A stretch of 64,000 nt of DNA. It comes from Enterovibrio sp. JCM 19048 (GTDB lineage Bacteria > Pseudomonadota > Gammaproteobacteria > Enterobacterales > Vibrionaceae). A model generated the notes under the pieces. It had not been told where the DNA came from. It made no database searches and worked only from the letters and a program-made list of their open reading frames with translations. Positions 55,828 through 64,000 of the stretch are shown one piece after another. Each line of letters opens with the position of its first letter. The first letter of the stretch is position 1. The stretch covers positions 103,192 to 167,191 of the forward strand of contig BAXE01000010.1 of NCBI GenBank assembly GCA_001310415.1, written 5' to 3'. A program made the translations under genes and the position numbers.

Positions 55828-57206
55828 TTACAGGGAAAATTCCGTTAATGGTGGGTTGGCAAGCAATGCGGCCAACTGGCGACACCCTTGTTGCAGGGTA
55901 TCACGTGTGGGGGGCGCGCTCACTGCCAGCCTGACCGCCGGTGGCGCGGCGTACCCCGGTGGTACAAAGAGCTCCGAGGATTTCACTTCCAGCCCTTGTT
56001 CCTTGGCGGCGGCCAGGAATTCACTGAGTGCCCAGCCATCAGGCAGCGTCAGCCAGCATGAAAGCCATTAGGATGATAGCGAAGCGTCTCAGTGCCCAGC
56101 AATTCAGTGACAAGTTGCCAGCGCGCTTCCATTTCGCTGCGGATAGTTTCCAGTACCTGATTGGCGGCGCCGTTTTCCAGCAAGATGGACGCCATGGCGG
56201 TCAACAGCGCTGATCATCCAGCTGTGGTTTTGCAAGGCATTGACGAAATGAGGATAGAAGCGGTCAGGCAGGTGCAGGAACCCAAGGCGCAGGCCTGGTG
56301 CCAGGGTTTTGCTAGCCCGCCTATGTAGATAACGCTGTCCGGCGCAAGATTAACCATAGGCTCCGGGCGCTCGCGGGGCAAAAGTCCGTTAACGTCATCT
56401 TCGACAATGGTGATCTGTGCCTTCTGACATAGGGCAATGATCTCTTTTCGCCGCTCTGTGCCCATAATGGCAGTGGTCGGGTTTTGCAGTGTCGGGGTGA
56501 GATAGACCAAGCGCGGTTGGTATTGCTGACAGGCCGATTTCAACGACGCCGGTGTTATCCCTTCATCGTCCATTTCTACCGGTTTGACCGTCAGTTGCAG
56601 CTGGCGGGCAAGACTCATCAGGCCGGGGTAGGTGAGTTTGTCAGCAAGGATAGTGTCGCCAGCACGGCAAAGTGTGAGCAGGCAAAGCTGCATGGCGCTC
56701 TGAGCCCCTGAGCAAAACAGTAACCGCTCAGGTGAGGCAATCACCTGATGCCCGGCAAGCCAGGAGGCCAGAATTTCCCGGTGCCTGACAATCCCGGAGG
56801 GCGGCTGGTAGAGCATGAGATTGTTGAGCTCATTCGGGTGTGCCGCCAGCTGTTGTAGCGCTTCGGAAAACAGATCGGCGCGGTTGATGGCGGGGGGCAC
56901 GTTGTAGCCAAAGCTCAACACACCCGGGCGCTCGGGGGCGGCAAAGGTCCAGAGTGGTTTATCGCTTTGGGTGATATAGGTGCCAGCCCCAACACGGGCT
57001 TCCACAATGCCGCGACGCTCAGCCTCGGCATAGGCGCGGGTCACCGTACCCACAGTGACCGACAGTGCATCGGCCAAGGCTCGGTGGGTGGGCAACTTGG
57101 TGCCCGGCATCAGTTCCTGCAACTGCACTTTTTGCGCAATTGCATCTGCTATCTGGCGGTAGAGCGGCGCGCCCTGTTTATCCAGTGTCATCGTCATGAT
57201 TGTCAT
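55828..57206 (-). CDS. MocR-family (GntR-aminotransferase) regulator (several frameshifts)
   Basis: About 460 residues. The N-terminal GntR winged helix reads PLYRQIADAIAQKV, LPTHRALADALSVTVGTVTR and GAGTYI. An aminotransferase class I-like PLP domain follows, with FCSGAQSAMQLCL, LTPTLQNPTTAIMG, IVEDDVNGLL and the PLP lysine near IGGLAK. Breaks: AAAAA read AAAA at about 56307, an ambiguous indel near 56210, and CC read C at about 56056. The protein continues to ...NPPLTEFSL at 55828. It is divergent from a LysE-type exporter, with a palindrome between them, so it probably controls that gene. Confidence 0.85.
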
Positions 57207-57220
57207 GGTGACAATAAACC

Positions 57221-57241
57221 TTTTGATCCATTTTTTGATCC
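57221..57241. repeat. direct repeat TTTTGATCC, 12-bp period
   Basis: TTTTGATCC occurs at 57221-57229 and 57233-57241 just upstream of the MocR gene start; direct repeats of this kind are common binding sites for MocR regulators. Confidence 0.5.
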
Positions 57242-57295
57242 CTGTTAGCGTGAATTTTGAGCAGTAATGGCGATTAATTCAACGTTTTTATGTGA

Positions 57296-57311
57296 ATTGT
57301 ATCGATACAAT
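57296..57311. promoter_or_regulatory. palindromic operator candidate between mocR-like and lysE-like genes
   Basis: A perfect 16-bp palindrome ATTGTATCGATACAAT lies 20 bases before the exporter start. Position and symmetry suggest a binding site for the divergent MocR regulator. Not matched to a known consensus. Confidence 0.55.
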
Positions 57312-57330
57312 GTGAGCAGGGAGACAATTC

Positions 57331-57931
57331 ATGATGGAGCTTTCATTTCTGGTAACACTGGCTGTGTTTGCCGCGACCATGACAGGCACTCCGGGGCCTA
57401 ACAATATGATGCTGACAGCATCCGGTGCGAATTTCGGTTACCGAAGGACGGTACCTCATCTGGTAGGGATCACTCTGGGTGTTGCGTCATTGATTGCCGT
57501 CGTGGCGGCAGGGCTTGGCGTGGTATTCAAACTCTACCCCTGGGTGCAGGAAGGCATGAAAATGGTCGCCAGTGGCTATCTTTTGTATCTGGCGTGGCGT
57601 ATTGCCAATGCCGGTGCGCCTTCAGAAAAATCTTCACCGGACAGACGGCCGATGACCCTGTTGGAAGGGGCATTGTTCCAGTATGTGAACCCAAAGGCAT
57701 GGGCGATGGCCGTGAGTGCTGTGGGTACCTTTACCTGGCGGGGGGCGATTACTGGTGGTCAGCCTGGTGATTGTACTGACCTTTATGGCGGTAGGTTTTC
57801 CGTTGACGTCCCTTTGGGCGGGGTTTGGTGTTTGGGTCGGCAGGGTGCTGTCGAGCGATAAAAGTTGGGTGCGGTTTAACCGTGTGATGGGTACCCTGAC
57901 GGCTTCCTGCCTGTTCTTTATCTGGTTTTAG
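57331..57931 (+). CDS. LysE-family amino-acid exporter (one frameshift)
   Basis: About 199 residues and mostly hydrophobic, with around six membrane helices. The LysE/RhtB signature is present: MTGTPGPNNMMLTASGANFG near the N-terminus, LVGITLGVASL, YLLYLAWRIA and YVNPKAWAMAVSAV. The run of G at 57740-57745 has one too many (or two too few) and shifts the frame; afterwards LLVVSLVIVLTFMAVGFPLT follows to the end. Substrate unknown. Divergent from the MocR-type regulator; its end overlaps the end of the next gene on the other strand. Confidence 0.85.
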
Positions 57932-58370
57932 CGCAGCCCTTTGACCAGAGTGGGATAAAGGGAGCGGGCAGCAGGGTCAAGCTGGGCGCAGTAAAGCTCC
58001 AGTGCTGACGGCGCATCCTCTTCCCAGGGCAAATGGTTGATGCAGGCGATGAGCGCCTGTTGCTGGAACTTCTCCAGTGTCAGTTCGTAATTGAGCATCT
58101 TCTGGTAAGCCCCGCGGGAGAGTTGGGGTTTGAGTTCGCGGCGCATCAGGCGATAGCGGCTGAGCAGGGTTTCTGATGGTGCCAGAGCCTGGCGCAAGGT
58201 GGCCAAGGAGGAGGCCGACAAGGTAAAGCCGGCGCTTTCCACCCAAACCAATAGCAGGGCAAGGTTCACATTGCCCTTAAACGCATCCTGCAGCTTCAGG
58301 CAGGCGTGTTTGATCTCCTGGTTACCATAGTGGTGCAGGCAAAACTGCCACAGCCCGTCGGCTGTGGCAT
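57928..58370 (-). CDS. TIGR02444 family protein (one frameshift)
   Basis: About 147 residues. The core GLWQFCLHHYG, ACLKLQDAFKGNVNLALLLV is typical of TIGR02444, which has a wide gammaproteobacterial distribution and no known function. The likely start is the ATG at 58368-58370, reached if one base in a GGG run near 58355 is restored (MPQPTGLWQF). It follows yheS after about seven bases, so the two are probably one transcript. Confidence 0.78.
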
Positions 58371-58376
58371 GTTGTT

Positions 58377-60297
58377 TCAGCGGGCTTGGAACTCCGCTTC
58401 CATTTGCTCCAGTTGTTCCTGAAGATCCATCCATTCCAGTTCGACCTCTTCGAGCGATGATTTTGCGTCTGCCTGTTTGCGCAGTAGCTCGGTCAGTTTT
58501 TCTTTATTGGCGGCTTCATAGAGAGAAGGCTCCGCCAGTTGCGACTCTACGTCGGCGATTGTGGCAGAAAATTTTTCGAGCTGTGTGTCCAGCGCGTCAA
58601 TTTTCTTACGAAGCGGCGCGGTCTGGCGGCGGAACTCCGCTTCCAGACGTTTTTGCTCTTTGCGCGCAGCCTGGGTGTTGGCACCTGCCGGTTTGGCGGT
58701 TTCTGCCTGCTCCTGACGACGCTCGGAGCGTTGCAGTTCGTTCAACCACTGATGATAGTCATTCAGGTCGCCATTGAATTGTTCGACCTTGCGATCGTGC
58801 ACCAGATAGAGGTCATCGGTGGTGGCGCGCAGCAGGTAACGGTCGTGGCTGACGATAACCATCGCGCCTTCGAACGATTGCAGAGCGATTGTCAGTGCCG
58901 CTCGCATGTCGAGGTCAAGGTGGTTGGTCGGTTCGTCGAGCAGCAGCAGGTTCGGTTTTTGCCATACGATCAGAGCCAGTACCAGACGGGCTTTCTCACC
59001 GCCGGAAAACGGGGCAATCACATCCAGCGCTTTATCGCCGTGGAAGCCAAAGCTGCCGAGGTAATCACGGAGCTGTTGTTCGGTTGCCTCCGGTGCCAGT
59101 CGCATCAGGTGCTGCAGTGCAGTTTCGTCGTCACGCAGGGTTTCCAGCTGGTGCTGGGCAAAGTAACCAATCTTCACCCCTTGTGAGTAGCGAGCTCACC
59201 CGCCTGTGCCGGCACAGTGCCGGAAAGGAGTTTGATCAGGGTAGATTTACCCGCGCCGTTGCGGCCAAGCAGACCAATGCGGCTGCCAGGAACCAGATTC
59301 AGAAAGATTTTTTCCAGGATCAGTGTGTCGCCGTAGCCTGCGCAGACATCTTCCATCATCAGGATAGGGTTGGGCAGGGCGGACGGTTCGCGGAACTCAA
59401 AGCTGAACGGGTTATCAAACTGCGCCGGCAGCATTTCTCCATGCGTTCCAGTGCCTTAATACGGCTCTGCGCCTGACGCGCTTTACTCGCCTTGTAGCGG
59501 AAGCGGTCAATGTAGGACTGCATGTGTGCCATCTGCTTTTGCTGCTTCTGGAACATGGCCTGTTGCAGGGTCAGCTTTTCTGCGCGCATCACCTCGAACG
59601 CCGAATAGTTACCGGTGTATTCGTTCAGGGTTTCGTTTTCGATGTGGATGATGCGGTTAACAACCGGGTCAAGGAAGTCACGGTCATGGGAGATCAGGAC
59701 CAGGGTTCCTCGGTAATTCTGCAGCCATTTTTCCAGCCACATCACTGCGTCCAAATCCAGATGGTTGGTTGGTTCATCGAGCAGCAGCAGATCGGAGCGG
59801 CAGATCAACGCCTGCGCCAGGTTAAGGCGCATACGCCAGCCACCGGAGAACTGGGTCAGGTTCCAGCTCATCTGTTCCTGGCGAAAACCCAGGCCGTCCA
59901 GCAATTCTGCTGCGCGGGCGCGGATACTGTAACCGCCGACCGCATCAATCTTATCGTGCAGCATCGCCACCTTGTTGCCATCATCGGCTTCTTCTGCGGC
60001 GCGCAGTGCCTGCTCCAGTGCGCGATACTCGCGGTCACCGTCAATCACATATTCAATGGCCTGGCGTTCCAACGCCGGGGTTTCCTGTGCCACCCACGCC
60101 ATCTGCCAGCCGCTCGGGAAGTTGCAACTGCCGGCATCCAGGGTCAATTCGCCTTTAAGCAGGGCAAACAGCGAGGATTTCCCACAACCGTTTTTGCCTA
60201 CAAGACCCACTTTGTCGCCGGGATGGATAGTGGCAGAGGCCTGGTTCAGCAGCGGTTTACCGCCGCGAAGAAGCTGTATATCAGAAATCGTGATCAT
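58377..60297 (-). CDS. yheS: ABC-F ATPase YheS (two frameshifts)
   Basis: About 640 residues with two ABC domains and no membrane part, an ABC-F ribosome-associated ATPase. First domain: Walker A VGKNGCGKSS, signature FSGGWRMRLNLAQAL, Walker B LLLLDEPTNHLDLD. Second: LLGRNGAGKSTLIKLL, FSGGEKARLVLALI, LLLLDEPTNHLDLDMR. A coiled-coil C-terminal arm follows (residues about 540-640). Breaks: AAAA read AAA at 59434, and GGGGG read GGGG at 59178, each one base. Divergent from kefG as in E. coli. Confidence 0.95.
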
Positions 60298-60566
60298 GAC
60301 TCGAGGCGGCTCCGGCCGCAGAAATAGGAGGTCGAAAAATTGGCGCTGTTATATCACACGACAGCCATTTACTTAAGAGAGGCGCAAAAATGTGCCGCCG
60401 TCAGACGGTGAAAAATTGCGGCTTTTACCGTATGGTGGAAGGTGTACACCGGATGCCGCAAGCACCGGTGTTTTGTGTCATGCTAATAAGACAATAAAAA
60501 AGACGGACTTATCGCGAACAGACGTAATCATTCGCGCCAAATTGTACAAAAGGATTTTGCTGCCAG

Positions 60567-61130
60567 ATGGGAACCCCGACAACGTCGCTTTTCCGCTCCA
60601 AGGTATTGGTTATCTTCGCCCACCCGGATCCACAGGAATCGGTGGCAAACAAACGCATGCTTGATGCTGTGCGTCCGCTCGAACACGTTAGGATCCACGA
60701 TCTCTACGCCACCTACCCAGACTTTATGATTGATGTGCATCATGAGCGTCAGCTTTTAATGGAGCATGATGTGATTGTGTTTCAGCACCCGCTTCAAATG
60801 TACTCCTGTCCCTCACTGCTCAAAGAGTGGATTGATGTGGTGCTGGGTAAAGGCTTTGCCCACGGTGGCGGCAATGCGCTGGCGGGAAAAACCTGCCGTT
60901 TTATTATCACCACCGGTGGTGCGGCCGAAGCTTTCAGCAAAACCGGTTATAACAAATACAGCATGGAAGAGTTGCTGCAGCCTTTTGAGCTGACGGCGCT
61001 TCTGTGCCAAATGCGCTGGGTAGAACCCATGGTATTGCACTGGGCACGGCGCGTTACGGATGATGACCGTGCTGCCCATGCTGAACTTTATGTGGACTGG
61101 CTGTGTAACCCAGTTTCGGAGGTGGTGTGA
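60567..61130 (+). CDS. kefG: potassium-efflux ancillary flavoprotein KefG
   Basis: 187 residues. Flavodoxin-like NAD(P)H oxidoreductase with VIFAHPDPQESVANKRML, VFQHPLQMYSCPSLLKEWID and FIITTGGAAEAFSKTGYN. It activates the KefB potassium/proton antiporter in E. coli. The stop overlaps the kefB start (TGATG), so translation is coupled. Intact. Confidence 0.93.
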   Translation: MGTPTTSLFRSKVLVIFAHPDPQESVANKRMLDAVRPLEHVRIHDLYATYPDFMIDVHHERQLLMEHDVIVFQHPLQMYSCPSLLKEWIDVVLGKGFAHGGGNALAGKTCRFIITTGGAAEAFSKTGYNKYSMEELLQPFELTALLCQMRWVEPMVLHWARRVTDDDRAAHAELYVDWLCNPVSEVV

Positions 61131-62930
61131 TGGAAGGTCATAACTATCTCTTGATGCGGTCATATTCCTGGCTGCGGCAGTGGTCGCGGTTCCCTTTGCT
61201 CAGCGTCTCGGATTCGGTTCTGTGCTTGGCTATCTCATCGCCGGTATCGCTATTGGCCCCTGGGGGCTCGGTCTTATCAGTGACGTAGAAGCCATCCTGC
61301 ATTTTGCCGAGCTTGGTGTGGTGTTGCTGCTGTTTCTGATTGGCCTTGAACTTAACCCGAAAAAGCTGATGCAGATGCGAAAGCCTATTCTGGGTCTGGG
61401 CGGCAGTCAGGTCTTGATCAGCGCCGTGGTTATTGGTCTGGTCGTACTGGGATTTGGGGTCAGCAATACCGATGCTGTGGTGGTTGGGATGGGGCTGGCT
61501 CTCTCTTCAACGGCCATTGCGATGCGCATTATTGAAGAACAGCGTTTGATGCGCACAGAGACCGGACAATCCGGTTTTGCGGTATTGCTGTTTCAAGATA
61601 TTGCGGTGATCCCCATGCTGGCCGTGCTGCCAGCACTTTCCGGCGGTGCCAGTGGCAGTTGGCTGGATGTGGCAATAATGCTGGGTGCCATTGCACTGCT
61701 CTTGGTCGGCGGCCATTACCTTCTGCGCCCGTTACTGCGCTGGGTAGTGATGAGCCGGGTCAAGGAGATGTTCACTGTCACTGCACTGCTGGTGGTGGTG
61801 GGGATTGCCTTGGGGATGCAATCGCTTGGGCTTTCTATGGCGCTGGGCACTTTCCTTGCGGGGGTGTTACTGGCAGAAAGTGAATACCGCCACGAGCTTG
61901 AAATTGCGATTGAACCTTTCAAAGGGCTGCTACTGGGGCTGTTCTTTATCGCGGTCGGTATGGCGGTAGATTTGGGGCTGCTGGCGCAATATCCGCTGCA
62001 AATTCTCGGTGCGGTACTGGCCTTGATTTTGGTGAAAGCCGCCATCATATATGGCTTGGTTCGCCTGTTCGGCGGAACAGCGAAATCCCGCAGTCAGGTC
62101 GCTTTACTGCTCAGTCAGGGCGGGGAGTTTGCCTTTGTTCTTTTTACAGCGGCGCGCACGGAAGGGTTGCTGGAACCTTCACTGAATGCTTTTTTGCTGG
62201 TGGTGGTCAGTTTGTCGATGATGACGACGCCATTGCTGTTGATAGCCCAGGCGAAGTGGTTTGCCCGCACGATCAATGCGGACAGTGCCATACCAGAAAA
62301 CGAACAGTTTGATGAAGACAGTGCCCGCGTGATCATCACCGGCTTTGGCCGTTTCGGTCAGGTCGTCGGGCGTTTGCTGTTTGCGAACAAAATCAAGTTG
62401 ACCATTTTAGAGCGGGATCCGTCGCAAATCGCCTTCCTGCGCAAGTTTGGCTACAAGGTGTATTACGGTGATGCCACGCAGCTTGATTTGTTGCGTGCGG
62501 CGGGGGCGGCGAGCGCGGAGGCCATCATTGTGTGTGCCGACTCGCCGGAAGAGGTCATGGAAATCGTTGAGCTTTGCCAACACCATTTCCCGAACCTGAA
62601 AGTGCTGGCCCGAGCGCGAAGCCGGGTAGAAGCGAACCAGCTGCTGGGTCACAATGTGGATGGGTTTGCGCGGGAGACGTTTTTAAGTGCGCTGGATTTA
62701 GGGCGGCAAACATTGATCGCCCTGGGTATGCACCCGTACAAAGCCAAGCGGGCAGAAGCTTTTTCCGCAAGCTGGATGAAATGCGCCTGCATGAATTGCA
62801 ACCTCAGCATACCGATGATGTCACTGCCGTGACCCGTACCAAGGAGGCGCGGCTGGAATTGGAAGAGTTGTTCGATCTGGAAATGAAAGGCGATTCAGAA
62901 CGCCACCAGAGTTGGAACAGAGACAGTTAG
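61130..62930 (+). CDS. kefB: glutathione-regulated potassium-efflux protein KefB (two frameshifts)
   Basis: About 600 residues: a CPA2 antiporter membrane domain (residues 1-380, with FAELGVVLLLFLIGLELNP and LLFQDIAVIPMLA) and a C-terminal RCK/TrkA-N domain (VIITGFGRFGQVVGRLL, YGDATQLDLLRAAGA). It protects against electrophiles by acidifying the cytoplasm when glutathione adducts appear. A lost G at about 61153 hides the first 20 residues (MEGHNYLL, then DAVIFLAAAVVAVPF), and T6 read T5 near 62760 hides the last 50. The sequence matches E. coli KefB length once corrected. Confidence 0.94.
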
Positions 62931-62941
62931 GCAAGGAAGTT

Positions 62942-63151
62942 ATGGCCAAAAAAAGATTTATTGCCGGTGCGACGTGTCCCTCCTGTAAAGAAGGAGACAC
63001 ACTGCGTTGGTGGCAGGAACACCACGTGGAAGTGGTGGAATGTGTGAAATGTGGTCATACAGACCGCCGTTCTCCGACAACTTCGGAAGCGGACGTGCCA
63101 GTGGAACCGGCGCGTGACGCACAGGTGATAGGGATATTTAAACCAGAGTAA
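62942..63151 (+). CDS. yheV: YheV family zinc-ribbon protein
   Basis: 69 residues, MAKKRFIAGATCPSCKEGD at the start; CPSC and CVKC near residues 12 and 34 suggest a zinc ribbon. Matches YheV, whose function is not known. Follows kefB and precedes slyD as in E. coli. Intact. Confidence 0.92.
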   Translation: MAKKRFIAGATCPSCKEGDTLRWWQEHHVEVVECVKCGHTDRRSPTTSEADVPVEPARDAQVIGIFKPE

Positions 63152-63261
63152 TAGTCGTTAGGCAGAGTTTTCTGTATTATCGGCGCCGAAATAAGCAGGT
63201 GCCGCTATGCCTGATTGCTTTCAGCGACACCCAGACTTAAATAACCGCTTCCGGAGCTAAG

Positions 63262-63843
63262 ATGAAAATCACTAAAGACGTGGTCGTAAGCATTGCTTAC
63301 CAAGTAAAAAATGAAGACGGCATTGTGGTTGATGAATCAACCAAAGAAATGCCACTGCAATACCTGCAGGGTCACGACAACCTGATCGTGGGTCTGGAAA
63401 ACGCACTGGAAGGCCGCGAAGTCGGTGATGCGTTTGAAGTGACTGTAGCGCCGGAAGAGGCATACGGTGAGTACCTGGACGCAATGGTTCAGCGTGTACC
63501 TGCGGAAGTATTCCAGGGCGTTGACGAGATCGTTGTGGGCATGCGCTTCCTGGCAGACACCGACATGGGTCCAATCCCAGTTGAAGTCACTGAAGTAGAC
63601 GGCGACGAAGTGGTTGTTGATGGTAACCACATGCTGGCTGGCCAGACCCTGACGTTCAACGTGGAAGTTGTTGCACTGCGTGAAGCGACTGAAGAAGAGA
63701 TCGCGCACGGTCACATTCACCAGGCGGGCGGCTGCTGTGGCGGTCACGACCATGATCACGACCACGAAGGCGGTTGCTGCGGTGGCGAAGACAAAGGCGA
63801 CGACCACGTATGTTGTGGCGGCGGTGGTTGCGGCTCTCACTAA
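63262..63843 (+). CDS. slyD: FKBP-type peptidyl-prolyl isomerase SlyD
   Basis: 193 residues. Conserved FKBP/IF-domain core: MKITKDVVVSIAYQVKNEDG, PLQYLQGHDNLIVGLENALEG, APEEAYGEYLDAMVQRVP. The last 45 residues are metal-binding, rich in His, Cys and Asp (HDHDHDHEGGCCGG, VCCGGGGCGSH). SlyD helps nickel delivery to hydrogenase and folding. Intact; ATG behind GGAGC. Confidence 0.96.
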   Translation: MKITKDVVVSIAYQVKNEDGIVVDESTKEMPLQYLQGHDNLIVGLENALEGREVGDAFEVTVAPEEAYGEYLDAMVQRVPAEVFQGVDEIVVGMRFLADTDMGPIPVEVTEVDGDEVVVDGNHMLAGQTLTFNVEVVALREATEEEIAHGHIHQAGGCCGGHDHDHDHEGGCCGGEDKGDDHVCCGGGGCGSH

Positions 63844-63882
63844 TCGCCCAGCCTTAAAGCGTCTAGCTTTTTATTGATAAAG

Positions 63883-63913
63883 CGCCATCCGGGAAACTGG
63901 GTGGCGTTTTTGT
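63883..63913 (+). terminator. terminator of slyD
   Basis: CGCCATCC / GGGTGGCG stem (one G-T pair) followed by TTTTT G TTTTTTT. Confidence 0.87.
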
Positions 63914-63929
63914 TTTTTTGGGAAAAGAA

Positions 63930-63968
63930 GGTCCTGGGAATTTAAAAAGCGGTCCTAGGACCTAGGAA
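63930..63968. repeat. short GGTCCTAGGACC palindrome repeats
   Basis: GGTCCT occurs at about 63930 and again within the perfect palindrome GGTCCTAGGACC (63951-63962), which is followed directly by TAGGA. Intergenic and close to the window end; role unknown. Confidence 0.4.
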
Positions 63969-64000
63969 GAGCAAAGAGCTTGACTCTATTGTGGCACCCT

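Overview
This window is a contiguous piece of a gammaproteobacterial chromosome, almost certainly Vibrionaceae and probably the larger chromosome. The evidence is gene order: priA/rpmE/maeB/metJ/metBLF, then aphA/ppc, argCBG with the fused argH(A), prx-grx/oxyR, mrcA/pilMNOPQ/aroKB/damX/dam/rpe/gph/trpS, an Xds-type nuclease, pabA/argD/astA/astD, crp/yhfA, and prkB/yheU/yheT/yheS/kefGB/yheV/slyD. The aphA-ppc pair and the argH(A) fusion point to Vibrionaceae. The species was not identified. I saw no rRNA, tRNA, prophage, insertion sequence or CRISPR.

Reading caution: about thirty genes carry one or more single-base indels, nearly all losses of one base from a short homopolymer. They fall in housekeeping genes (ppc, trpS, mrcA, metB, kefB, yheS). 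In each case the family-like protein continues in the next frame, so I treat them as sequence errors and give one full-length gene per locus. Several genes (aphA, the C-terminus of astA, a DUF2970 protein, most of the xds nuclease) only become visible after this correction.

Layout. 1-8 kb: the priA 5' part, ribosomal protein L31, malic enzyme, and the methionine genes, with MetJ boxes before metB and metF. 8-17 kb: the quorum-sensing regulator aphA, ppc, and the arginine operon argCBGH(A) behind a promoter overlapped by two ARG boxes; argE is not at this locus. 17-21 kb: peroxide defence (Lpd-like disulfide reductase, peroxiredoxin-glutaredoxin hybrid, divergent oxyR). 21-35 kb: PBP1a, type IV pilus assembly operon, shikimate genes, damX, dam, rpe, gph, trpS. 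35-43 kb: a secreted nuclease, then an unusual two-gene signalling unit. This unit is a very large hybrid histidine kinase lacking the phospho-accepting His, the ATP-binding motifs and the HPt His, overlapping a receiver protein whose HD-GYP domain has lost its metal ligands; both receivers look intact. 43-50 kb: pabA, arginine succinyltransferase genes, a DUF1338 protein, crp and an OsmC-like protein. 50-52.5 kb: a rubrerythrin/Fe-S/DUF3501 operon. 52.6-64 kb: prkB-yheU-yheT-yheS-kefGB-yheV-slyD, interrupted by an outer-membrane DUF3187 gene and a MocR/LysE pair with a palindromic operator candidate.

The best candidate for something undescribed is the degenerate kinase/HD-GYP pair at 38484-42770: a phosphorelay-shaped system with intact receivers but no visible phosphodonor or catalytic output.
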